Positions 17,206-24,314 of a stretch of 28,972 bases of DNA are shown here, in pieces. Below the pieces are notes generated by a model, which did not search any database, was not told where the DNA came from, and saw nothing but the letters and a program-made list of their open reading frames with translations. Numbering within the stretch: the first letter of the stretch is position 1; the number at the start of each line of letters is the position of its first letter. Origin of the DNA: a virus; IMG/VR virus record IMGVR_UViG_3300042542_004592, positions 1 to 28,972 of that record; one strand, written 5' to 3'. The translations under genes and the position numbers were made by a program.

Positions 17206-17936
17206 ATTTGAAAAGAATGTTTGGTAATGAGATTATAGAGTTTTATTGCCATCCAAATCTAGAAGGTGTTATTCCAGAACCAAAAGCGGCGATTAAAAAC
17301 CTTCCAGAATGGTTCAAAGATCTTGCGCCTACTTGTGAGGGACCAGAAGACCAAAGAGACTCATTCGGCAACAAAAATATGAGTGCAAAAAAGTGTTTGC
17401 CAATGCTGGATGCAATGTCTCTTGGATATATGATTCCGCTTGTATCAGATCTTCATATTCGCAGCAATCACGATAACACTCAAATTGAAGTCAAAAACCC
17501 TCCAGGGATAGTTACTTGTGAGTTTCATGATGCAAATCAATTAGGTGGAAAAAACAAATTAGGCATCAAACATGGACATGCACTCAAATTTATCAATCGA
17601 TGGGTGATCAAAACAGCTCCAGGTTGGTCAACTCTTTTTGTACCACCGCTAAATCATTTTGATCAACCATTTACTTGTTTGTCTGGGTTTGTAGACACAG
17701 ATGCATATCCAAAGGAAGTTAATTTTCCAGCGATTTTAAAAATCTATGATGCAGATATACATCTACCCGCAGGGACACCATTGATCACTGCTATTCCAAT
17801 CAAAAGAGATTCATTTTCGAAAAAACCAAAAGTGCGAAAAATGACTGCGAAAGAAATGAAAACTATTGAAAAAATTCAAAACACTCAAGGCATGAGAACA
17901 CACCACTATACATATGAATTGAGAAAGAGGGATTAA
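17199..17936 (+). CDS. DUF6065-like protein, copy 1
   Basis: This is a 245-residue protein of unknown function. I prefer ATG 17199, which overlaps the preceding stop (ATGTTAA), over an upstream in-frame GTG at 17175; ATG 17217 is also possible. Features shared with the next gene are LGYMIPLVSDLHIR, a central glycine-containing HGHALKFINRW stretch, STLFVPPLNHF, and a late segment with ITAIPIKRDS. These fit my memory of the DUF6065 family (PEWF near the start, GW/GY-IP core, 'P..G.P...IPI' end), a predicted beta-rich domain with no known activity. The C-terminus is basic (KKPKVRKMTAKEMK). Coupling to the oxygenase and the GlcNAc transferase suggests a partner in the same modification pathway, but the sequence shows no catalytic motif I can name. 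Confidence 0.65.
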   Translation: MLNLKRMFGNEIIEFYCHPNLEGVIPEPKAAIKNLPEWFKDLAPTCEGPEDQRDSFGNKNMSAKKCLPMLDAMSLGYMIPLVSDLHIRSNHDNTQIEVKNPPGIVTCEFHDANQLGGKNKLGIKHGHALKFINRWVIKTAPGWSTLFVPPLNHFDQPFTCLSGFVDTDAYPKEVNFPAILKIYDADIHLPAGTPLITAIPIKRDSFSKKPKVRKMTAKEMKTIEKIQNTQGMRTHHYTYELRKRD

Positions 17937-17938
17937 TT

Positions 17939-18682
17939 ATGGTTAATTGGTTTCGAAAAAATGATATTGACTTCAAATTTGCTGACACTGTAGAAGGAAC
18001 AGTCTACCCACACTATCCTCCAGTTCTTGCAAAAGAGTTGAAACCTCTTAAGGAACATCAAGAGAGTAAATTTGGTGATTATAGATTTCCTGGTTGCCCA
18101 GGAATGCATGATTATTCCCGTTTAGGTTATATCATTCCAGCATGGACCAATTTTCATATTAAAGCAAACAAAGCAGGAACAGTAGTTATTGCTGGTAGCA
18201 GAGGTGAAGATGCGCTAAAACGAGCAACGATGGTAAAACAACCACAACAAATGGCTCGAGACATAACTGATGGTGCGTATACTCCAGAAGGTGGAATAGA
18301 AAATACAATTTGGAATTGCCCTGGAGCATGGAAAATTCATGGATACGGTAAGGTTTCGTGTTTACTCCTTCCTGCTTTTTTCCATTCTAACTTTTTAGAT
18401 GATCTTTATGTTTATCCTGGAGTTGTTGACTATAATGGATTCACAGTTATTAATTTTATTTTCTCAGCAAAACGACCTTGCGAGGTTGAAATTAAAGCAG
18501 GTGATCCTGTACTGCAGGTAATTCCAATTATCACATCTAAAGATATTGTTGCTTCTTATGGACCAGCAACACAATACGAAAAAGATTACAGTAAAGTGTC
18601 TAAATGGTTTCATGAAACGAATTTTTACAGAAGATATTTTATGGTCCGAAAGAAATTTAAATTGATCAAGGATTTTGAATGA
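17939..18682 (+). CDS. DUF6065-like protein, copy 2
   Basis: This 247-residue protein is a diverged relative of the upstream gene. Corresponding blocks are LGYIIPAWTNFHIK, WKIHGYGKVSCLLLPAFFH, VYPGVVDYNGF and GDPVLQVIPIITS. Sequence identity outside these blocks is low, so the duplication is old or the pair was inherited together. It begins two bases after the previous stop with AGAGGG upstream, and its stop overlaps the next start (ATGA), so it is translationally coupled on both sides. No transmembrane segment or nucleotide-binding motif is visible. Function is unknown; a role in hydroxylation or glycosylation of virion proteins is inferred only from context. Confidence 0.65.
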   Translation: MVNWFRKNDIDFKFADTVEGTVYPHYPPVLAKELKPLKEHQESKFGDYRFPGCPGMHDYSRLGYIIPAWTNFHIKANKAGTVVIAGSRGEDALKRATMVKQPQQMARDITDGAYTPEGGIENTIWNCPGAWKIHGYGKVSCLLLPAFFHSNFLDDLYVYPGVVDYNGFTVINFIFSAKRPCEVEIKAGDPVLQVIPIITSKDIVASYGPATQYEKDYSKVSKWFHETNFYRRYFMVRKKFKLIKDFE

Positions 18683-19638
18683 AAAAGATATTTGTAAATG
18701 TTTGCTCATATAGAGACAAACTACTCGCACCAACTCTTGAGAGCGCCATGGAAAATGAATCTGGTCGCAATCAGATTGTTTATGGCGTTTTTGAGCAAAC
18801 TGCATTAGAGGATAGTTTAAAAACAAAGTATCCGCATCTAGCAACTCACAAACGAGTTCGTTATAAACGAATTGATCCAGAATATTCGGACGGTGTGGTT
18901 TGGGCTCGCGGTATCAATGCGATGCAAATCTATGAAGAAGAGTTTCAATATCAAATCGATTCTCATATGCTCTTTGATAAAGGTTGGGACAATTATCTAG
19001 TTCTTGATTATATGCAAGCCTGTAAAGTTGCAGGACATGATAAAGTTCTCTTGACCTGTGGCACAAAGAACTTTGATCTTGATGGTGATAGAATTACCAA
19101 GCATACATTGACTGACGACATTTCAGTCAATCTTGGATACTATCAATTCGATAAGAATATGAGACTTCATGCCCATGGTCCATGGGTTCCTGCTCGAGAT
19201 GTAGTTGCTCCATCTCGCCACATTTGCGCTGGGAACTTCTTTGCTCCTGCCAAATGGGTCCGCGAGGTTGGATATAATACAAATATCTTCTTCGAAGGCG
19301 AAGAGCAGATGTTCGTCATCAGTTCTTTCGTAAAGGGATATAAGATCTATCATATGCGTCGAGCAAAAGTTTATCACTATCTTCGCTCTTCAAACTACGA
19401 GACGAAACAAACTGTCAACCCAGTGGCAAATGCACATCGACTTCGAATGAATCAAGAAAGATCTGAGAAAGAACTCAGTAATTATCTCTATTCTCTCGAC
19501 GAGGAGCAACTCGAGGCTTTCCGCAAGTATTCGGGTGTCGATTATATAAATAGAAAATTAGAGGAACGAGCACTCTCTAGGCATCTGAAAGCAGATCCGA
19601 GTGTAGAAGTCGATTGGGAAGTTCCAAATAGAGAGTAA
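18679..19638 (+). CDS. GlcNAc-transferase-like glycosyltransferase (PF11397, Skp1 Gnt1-like)
   Basis: This 319-residue enzyme opens with KIFVNVCSYRD, then LAPTLESAMENE and VYGVFEQ, the typical start of the 'Glycosyltransferase (GlcNAc)' family. The metal/nucleotide-sugar motif is probably Asp94-Ser-His96 (QIDSHMLF), followed by GWD. Later blocks are CAGNFFAPAKWVREV, FFEGEEQMFV (about 205-212) and VYHYLRSSNYE. In eukaryotes the founding member, Dictyostelium Gnt1, adds GlcNAc to the hydroxyproline of Skp1 made by a prolyl 4-hydroxylase; bacterial and phage members have uncertain substrates. The start overlaps the previous stop (ATGA). Co-transcription with a prolyl-hydroxylase-like gene makes hydroxyproline glycosylation an attractive inference. 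The C-terminal 50 residues are charged and possibly helical. Confidence 0.82.
   Translation: MKKIFVNVCSYRDKLLAPTLESAMENESGRNQIVYGVFEQTALEDSLKTKYPHLATHKRVRYKRIDPEYSDGVVWARGINAMQIYEEEFQYQIDSHMLFDKGWDNYLVLDYMQACKVAGHDKVLLTCGTKNFDLDGDRITKHTLTDDISVNLGYYQFDKNMRLHAHGPWVPARDVVAPSRHICAGNFFAPAKWVREVGYNTNIFFEGEEQMFVISSFVKGYKIYHMRRAKVYHYLRSSNYETKQTVNPVANAHRLRMNQERSEKELSNYLYSLDEEQLEAFRKYSGVDYINRKLEERALSRHLKADPSVEVDWEVPNRE
19545..19552 (+). promoter_or_regulatory. Possible late promoter inside the end of the GlcNAc-transferase gene
   Basis: TATAAATA exactly matches the T4 late core, 88 bases before the ATG at 19641, within codons for Tyr-Ile-Asn. It could give the following small structural gene its own late transcript. 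Chance occurrence in AT-rich coding sequence cannot be excluded. Confidence 0.35.
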
Positions 19639-19640
19639 AG

Positions 19641-20186
19641 ATGAGTGCAATAAAGAGAGCGAAATTTAAGATATATGAATCGGGTAATTGTTCAGTCTCA
19701 GCAGAAGGCTGCACAATAGCATTCGATAAAGATGCAGCTTTTCAATATTTTCCCTCTAACACAATGAATTACTTGCTGGCTCTCGCAGGGACAACCAAGT
19801 GTACGAATGAAGACAATGATGTTTATCTTGCAAATAATCTTTATACAAATACCTGGTCTTCATATATCGAACCATGGGACTATACAAAATCAGTAAATGC
19901 AAGTGTTATTGACGGAGCATTTGTTCAAATTACTACCGAAAATGTAACAACTTCTCAGTGTACATTTAAAGCAGCGAATGTTGTTAATGAATCGATCTCT
20001 CATACTAGCGATAAGAAAACATTTTTGTTTGTTTACGGAGAGGATTTTCTTGTTAACGGAGAGCAGAAGTTAACAGCAAATTCAAGAAAAACATTCGTCG
20101 ATGTGTACCATGCAGGGAATAATATAACAAAGACGATTACTGCCAATTCTACTCCTGTAACAGTAGTCGTTATCGAAGTAAACTAA
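19641..20186 (+). CDS. Hypothetical beta-rich protein
   Basis: This is a 181-residue protein I cannot assign. It is rich in Asn, Thr, Val and Ser, with predicted alternating beta strands (KIYESGNCSVSAEGCTIAF; VTVVVIEV at the end). It contains four cysteines, two of them near the start. There is no signal peptide, membrane helix or known active-site motif. It starts two bases after the GlcNAc-transferase stop with AGAG upstream, but its composition is closer to the following fibre genes. It could be a small virion decoration or fibre-associated protein, or a substrate or accessory of the preceding enzyme cassette. Confidence 0.6.
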   Translation: MSAIKRAKFKIYESGNCSVSAEGCTIAFDKDAAFQYFPSNTMNYLLALAGTTKCTNEDNDVYLANNLYTNTWSSYIEPWDYTKSVNASVIDGAFVQITTENVTTSQCTFKAANVVNESISHTSDKKTFLFVYGEDFLVNGEQKLTANSRKTFVDVYHAGNNITKTITANSTPVTVVVIEVN

Positions 20187-20214
20187 AAAGACACCATTCT
20201 GCTCTGCGAAACCC

Positions 20215-20229
20215 CTATTTTATAAATAG
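20215..20229 (+). promoter_or_regulatory. Late promoter (TATAAATA) within an inverted repeat
   Basis: The core TATAAATA is at 20221-20228, in a 67-base gap and 25 bases before the last base preceding the ATG at 20254. It is a perfect match to the T4 late consensus. It overlaps the inverted repeat CTATTT-TAT-AAATAG. This is the best promoter candidate in the window and would drive the adaptor-collagen fibre operon. Confidence 0.65.
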
Positions 20230-20253
20230 AGCAATAATAATAGGATTTCATAA

Positions 20254-20589
20254 ATGGCGCAGTTTATAGAATTGGATCTGGACCAGGGTGCAGATTTTAC
20301 CGTTGATCTAGACTTGATTAAGGATGATGGCAGTGTTCTAAACATTGCTAATTACTCATTCACATCCTCAATGCGCAAATCATTCTATTCCTCCTCTGTC
20401 GCAGCTAATTTAACTGTGACAGTTGCAAACACATCAAATGGAAATATTATATTAAGTTTGAATGCAGCTACCACTTCTAACATTAAGGCTGGTCGTTACT
20501 TGTTTGATGTAAAGCAAATAGACAATTCAAGTGTTACAACACGCCTTGTTGAAGGCATTATAACAGTTCTACCGCAGGTAACGAAATGA
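20254..20589 (+). CDS. Small fibre-adaptor-like protein (immunoglobulin/BppU-N-like)
   Basis: This 111-residue protein has a pattern common just before collagen-like fibre genes in T4-like phages: [14 protein letters not shown], a central [10 protein letters not shown], and then LKAGRY-like [12 protein letters not shown] followed by [13 protein letters not shown]. It appears to be a single small beta-sandwich, similar in style to N-terminal domains of baseplate upper proteins. It probably helps attach or assemble the collagen-like fibre. Its stop overlaps the next start (ATGA), so the two are translationally coupled. There is a late-promoter-like sequence 26 bases upstream. The family assignment is by remembered resemblance. 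Confidence 0.65.
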   Translation: MAQFIELDLDQGADFTVDLDLIKDDGSVLNIANYSFTSSMRKSFYSSSVAANLTVTVANTSNGNIILSLNAATTSNIKAGRYLFDVKQIDNSSVTTRLVEGIITVLPQVTK

Positions 20590-23500
20590 CTCAGATTCGC
20601 GTTTCAACAGGTCGTGGTGCGCAAGGTTTAACTGGTCCTCAAGGTCCGTCTGGTCCACAAGGTGCTGCTGGACCAACTGGTCCTTCTGGCGGTCCTCAAG
20701 GTCCACAGGGACCACAAGGTGCTACAGGTCCACAAGGACCACAAGGACCACAAGGTCCTCAAGGACCACAAGGTCCTCAAGGAGCAACAGGTAATACTGG
20801 TCCGCAGGGTCCACAAGGTGCTGCTGGTCCTCAAGGACCACAAGGTGCGACAGGTGCGCAAGGATCGACAGGTTCGGCTGGACCACAAGGACCAACAGGT
20901 CCGCAGGGCGACATTGGACCATTAGGTAATGTGGGACCACAGGGTCTAACAGGTCCACAAGGACCACAAGGACCACAAGGCGATTTCGGACCACAAGGAC
21001 CACAAGGTGCGCTCGGTGATGCTGGTCCACAAGGACCACAAGGACCACAAGGTGCTACAGGTCCACAAGGTCCTCAAGGTCCACAAGGAGCAACAGGTAA
21101 TACTGGTCCACAAGGACCACAAGGTCCTCAAGGAGCAACAGGCAATACTGGTCCGCAGGGTCCACAAGGTGCTGCTGGTCCGCAGGGACCACAAGGACCA
21201 CAAGGTCCTCAAGGACCGCAGGGTCCACAAGGTGCTGCTGGTCCGCAGGGACCACAAGGACCACAAGGTCCTCAAGGTGCAGCAGGTTCTGGCATCACTA
21301 TTCAAGGAACTGTGGCGAATGTTGGAAATTTGCCAGGTAGCGCAGCTGATGGTGATGCATATATCGTTCTTGCTAATGGACATTTATATGTTTATGACAC
21401 CGCAACTCCTGAATGGATCGATGCGGGTCCAATTGTTGGACCACAAGGACCACAGGGTCCACAAGGACCACAAGGACCACAGGGTCCACAGGGTGTAACA
21501 GGTAATACAGGTCCACAAGGACCACAAGGTCCACAGGGCGTTCAAGGCTCACAAGGTGAGATTGGACCACAAGGTCCGCAAGGACCACAGGGCGTTTTTG
21601 GTCCACAAGGACCACAAGGTCCACAAGGGCTTCAAGGTGATCATGGTCCACAAGGTCCGCAAGGACCACAGGGTCCACAGGGTCCACAAGGTGTGTTTGG
21701 TCCTCAAGGTCCACAAGGTGTGGTTGGTGGCACTGGTCCACAAGGTCCGCAGGGTGCGCAAGGCATTCAAGGTTTAACTGGCGAAACTGGTCCGCAAGGT
21801 CCACAAGGACCACAGGGTGTGCAAGGTGCTCAGGGTCCACAAGGACCACAAGGTGTTCCAGGATCAACTGGACCACAGGGACCACAAGGACCGCAAGGTG
21901 TTACAGGTCCACAAGGACCACAAGGTCCTCAAGGAGCAACAGGCAATACTGGTCCGCAGGGTCCGCAAGGTGTTGTCGGTCCGCAGGGTCCACAGGGACC
22001 GCAAGGTCCAACTGGTGCACAAGGTTCTGGTATTACAGTTCTTGGCACCGTCAGCACTGTAGGGAATCTTCCTGGTGGTGCATCAGACGGCGATGCATAT
22101 ATTGTAACTGCTGATGGTCACTTATATGTTTGGAATTCAGGTTCTTCAACTTGGATCGATGCTGGTGCAATTGTTGGACCACAAGGTCCGCAGGGTCCGC
22201 AAGGGTCACAAGGTTCAACTGGTCCTCAAGGTCCACAAGGTGGAATTGGTCCGCAGGGTCCGCAGGGTCCACAAGGACCACAAGGTCCACAGGGACCGCA
22301 GGGTGTCGCTGGCGCAAGAACTTATGATGTAACAAACAGTGGCGCAAGTCATTTTTTGATTGATGGTGCAAATGATCCAACACTCTCATTATTGCGCGGT
22401 TTCACTTATATCTTTGATGTAAATGCATCTGGACATCCATTTTGGATTCAAACTGTTTCTGGTGCATATAGTGCTGGTGATGTCTATAACACTGGCGTTT
22501 CAAATAATGGTGATGATGTCGGTCAAATATTCTTCGAAGTTCCATATAATGCACCAAGCACATTGTACTATGTCTGCCAAAATCATGCAGCCATGGCTGG
22601 TACAATTAATATCAGTGATCTAGGTCCACAAGGACCACAAGGACCACAAGGTCCACAGGGACCGCAAGGACCGCAGGGTCCACAAGGTTCACAAGGTAAC
22701 ACTGGTCCTCAAGGTCCACAAGGACCACAGGGACCATCTGGTGTTTCAGATGTTGCAGGACCACAGGGTCCACAGGGACCACAAGGTCCACAGGGACCGC
22801 AGGGTGTTGCTGGACCACAGGGACCGCAGGGTGTGTTTGGTCCTCAAGGTCCTCAAGGTGATCATGGTCCACAAGGTCCACAGGGACCACAAGGTAATAT
22901 TGGTCCGCAGGGACCACAAGGTCCACAGGGACCGCAGGGTGTGATTGGTCCGCAAGGACCAACTGGACCACAAGGTCCTCAAGGACCGCAAGGCGACGCT
23001 TCTACAGTTCCTGGTCCTCAAGGTCCACAAGGTGTCTTTGGTCCTCAAGGACCACAGGGTGTAACTGGTGCACAAGGTCCGCAGGGTGTGTTTGGTCCAC
23101 AAGGACCGCAGGGACCACAAGGACCGCAAGGATCTCAAGGTATTACTGGTGAAACTGGCGCTGTCGGTCCTCAAGGTCCTCAAGGTCCTCAAGGACCACA
23201 AGGTCCTCAAGGTGTTGTCGGTCCTCAAGGTCCTCAAGGACCAGAAGGTCCACAAGGTCCGCAAGGTATTGTTGGTCCTCAAGGTCCGCAGGGTGTTCAA
23301 GGTAATCTTGGTCCACAAGGTCCACAAGGACCATCTGGTCCACAGGGTGATGCATCAACTGTTGCAGGTCCACAAGGACCACAGGGTGCACAAGGAGATT
23401 CAGTTACTGGTCCTCAAGGACCACAGGGACCACAAGGTGGACTTGGTCCGCAGGGTCCACAAGGTCCACAAGGTCCGCAAGGATCGCAAGGATTAACTGG

Positions 23501-24038
23501 TGATACTGGTCCACAAGGTCCACAGGGACCACAAGGTGCTATAGGTCCACAGGGTCCACAAGGACCACAGGGTGTGACTGGCGATACTGGTCCACAAGGA
23601 CCGCAAGGACCACAGGGCGTTACTGGACCACAAGGACCGCAGGGACCACAAGGTGTTACTGGACCGCAAGGACCGCAAGGTGTAACAGGTCCACAAGGAC
23701 CGCAGGGTCCGATTGGATCAACTGGTGATGCTGGTCCACAAGGACCGCAGGGACCACAAGGTGTTACTGGACCACAAGGACCACAAGGTCCGCAAGGTGT
23801 TGCTGGTCCGCAAGGACCAACTGGTCCAGTAGCAGGGTCTGACACACAAGTCATCTTTAATGATGGTGGCAGTGTTGGTGCGAACTCGAACTTAACATTT
23901 GCAAAAACAACAAGCACTCTCACATCAAATACGATTGTTGCTGCAAATAATGTTGCATATGCAAATACGACTGGGGTTGTAAAGGTTGTTGTATACTATA
24001 ATACAGGAACTGGAACATTAGATACGGTATTCTTATAA
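20586..24038 (+). CDS. Collagen-like tail fibre protein with embedded cupredoxin domain
   Basis: This 1150-residue fibre is dominated by Gly-Pro-Gln triplets from residue 11 to about 1082, so a collagen triple helix is expected. Four globular pieces interrupt or end it. Two related 50-residue modules lie at 235-284 and 481-530 (GTV, NLPG, DGDAYIV, GHLYV, WIDAG-IVG). A cupredoxin-like domain lies at 577-679 with His617 (GHPFWI), Cys664, His667 and Met670 (VCQNHAAM), the ligand order of a type 1 copper site with amicyanin-like spacing. The C-terminal cap is at about 1083-1150 ([18 protein letters not shown]), probably for trimerisation. There is one early phase slip (GPSGGPQ). Start ATG overlaps the previous stop. 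Proline is at the X position of most triplets and Gln at Y. It is a likely receptor-binding or side fibre and a candidate substrate of the hydroxylase. Confidence 0.88.
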   Translation: MTQIRVSTGRGAQGLTGPQGPSGPQGAAGPTGPSGGPQGPQGPQGATGPQGPQGPQGPQGPQGPQGATGNTGPQGPQGAAGPQGPQGATGAQGSTGSAGPQGPTGPQGDIGPLGNVGPQGLTGPQGPQGPQGDFGPQGPQGALGDAGPQGPQGPQGATGPQGPQGPQGATGNTGPQGPQGPQGATGNTGPQGPQGAAGPQGPQGPQGPQGPQGPQGAAGPQGPQGPQGPQGAAGSGITIQGTVANVGNLPGSAADGDAYIVLANGHLYVYDTATPEWIDAGPIVGPQGPQGPQGPQGPQGPQGVTGNTGPQGPQGPQGVQGSQGEIGPQGPQGPQGVFGPQGPQGPQGLQGDHGPQGPQGPQGPQGPQGVFGPQGPQGVVGGTGPQGPQGAQGIQGLTGETGPQGPQGPQGVQGAQGPQGPQGVPGSTGPQGPQGPQGVTGPQGPQGPQGATGNTGPQGPQGVVGPQGPQGPQGPTGAQGSGITVLGTVSTVGNLPGGASDGDAYIVTADGHLYVWNSGSSTWIDAGAIVGPQGPQGPQGSQGSTGPQGPQGGIGPQGPQGPQGPQGPQGPQGVAGARTYDVTNSGASHFLIDGANDPTLSLLRGFTYIFDVNASGHPFWIQTVSGAYSAGDVYNTGVSNNGDDVGQIFFEVPYNAPSTLYYVCQNHAAMAGTINISDLGPQGPQGPQGPQGPQGPQGPQGSQGNTGPQGPQGPQGPSGVSDVAGPQGPQGPQGPQGPQGVAGPQGPQGVFGPQGPQGDHGPQGPQGPQGNIGPQGPQGPQGPQGVIGPQGPTGPQGPQGPQGDASTVPGPQGPQGVFGPQGPQGVTGAQGPQGVFGPQGPQGPQGPQGSQGITGETGAVGPQGPQGPQGPQGPQGVVGPQGPQGPEGPQGPQGIVGPQGPQGVQGNLGPQGPQGPSGPQGDASTVAGPQGPQGAQGDSVTGPQGPQGPQGGLGPQGPQGPQGPQGSQGLTGDTGPQGPQGPQGAIGPQGPQGPQGVTGDTGPQGPQGPQGVTGPQGPQGPQGVTGPQGPQGVTGPQGPQGPIGSTGDAGPQGPQGPQGVTGPQGPQGPQGVAGPQGPTGPVAGSDTQVIFNDGGSVGANSNLTFAKTTSTLTSNTIVAANNVAYANTTGVVKVVVYYNTGTGTLDTVFL
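20616..23834 (+). repeat. Collagen-like GPQ triplet repeats
   Basis: In-frame 9-base repeats encode mainly Gly-Pro-Gln with occasional GVTGDT, GATGNT, GVFGPQ and similar variants. Glycine codons alternate GGT/GGA, proline CCA/CCG/CCT and glutamine CAA/CAG irregularly, so the DNA is less repetitive than the protein. Globular modules interrupt the array at about 21288-21440, 22026-22175 and 22311-22622. Confidence 0.95.
22311..22622 (+). other. Cupredoxin-like domain in collagen fibre
   Basis: This segment encodes residues 576-679 of the collagen-like protein. The order His (GHPF) - Cys - x2 - His - x2 - Met matches type 1 copper proteins of the amicyanin class, and the surrounding strands (TYIFDV, IFFEVP, LYYVC, GTINI) match the cupredoxin fold. 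Copper binding is inferred. Confidence 0.7.
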
Positions 24039-24039
24039 T

Positions 24040-24267
24040 ATGGCAATTACAGAAAAACTTGATAACACAGGAATCCTTTTAGTAAAGGGTGAGTTAGATG
24101 AAGTAACTGGGTCGGCTGTCTCAGCAAATGACACATCATATTTTGCTGCGGAATTTGATGAAGTGACTATTAGTCCAATTAGTGGCGGACTTGCGAAAAG
24201 AATTCATGCAAATGGATTGATTCAGGTCGCCAATTATATTGATGATTATACTTTAAACATAATTTGA
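24040..24267 (+). CDS. Small protein downstream of collagen fibre, unknown function
   Basis: This 75-residue protein (KLDNTGILLVKGELDEVT near the start, YFAAEFDEVTIS in the middle) resembles the N-terminal part of larger fibre-associated proteins I recall after collagen-like genes in T4-like phages. The C-terminal carbohydrate-binding part is missing here. It may therefore be a shortened family member or a stand-alone small subunit. It starts one base after the collagen gene's stop without a clear Shine-Dalgarno sequence, suggesting translational coupling. Its TGA stop lies inside a strong hairpin. No cysteine, signal or membrane segment is visible. Confidence 0.6.
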   Translation: MAITEKLDNTGILLVKGELDEVTGSAVSANDTSYFAAEFDEVTISPISGGLAKRIHANGLIQVANYIDDYTLNII

Positions 24268-24284
24268 TGTGCTACGCATCAAAT
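24262..24284 (+). terminator. Hairpin at the end of the collagen operon
   Basis: A 10-bp stem (one G-T pair) of ATTTGATGTG and CGCATCAAAT encloses a three-base CTA loop and contains the TGA of the preceding gene. No T-run follows, so it is not a textbook intrinsic terminator; it may define or protect the 3' end of the transcript. A promoter-like element overlaps its right edge. Confidence 0.45.
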
Positions 24285-24289
24285 AAATA
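24282..24289 (+). promoter_or_regulatory. Putative late promoter of the heptad-repeat fibre gene
   Basis: AATAAATA, one base from the T4 late core, lies 26 bases before the ATG at 24315 and directly after a hairpin. An overlapping TATAAAAT at 24288 is an alternative core. The hairpin-then-promoter arrangement suggests a transcription unit boundary here. Confidence 0.45.
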
Positions 24290-24314
24290 TAAAATATTTC
24301 TAGAGAAATAAAAA

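Noticed and set aside
23414-23923. Minus-strand frame rich in Cys, Gly and Pro
   Set aside because: It is the antisense of GPQ codons (TTG TGG ACC type) and follows the collagen repeat exactly; no start site or independent signal.
20586-24038. Eukaryotic collagen or contaminating sequence
   Set aside because: Flanked by phage fibre genes with coupled starts, and collagen-like GPQ fibres are known in phages; no introns or signal peptide.
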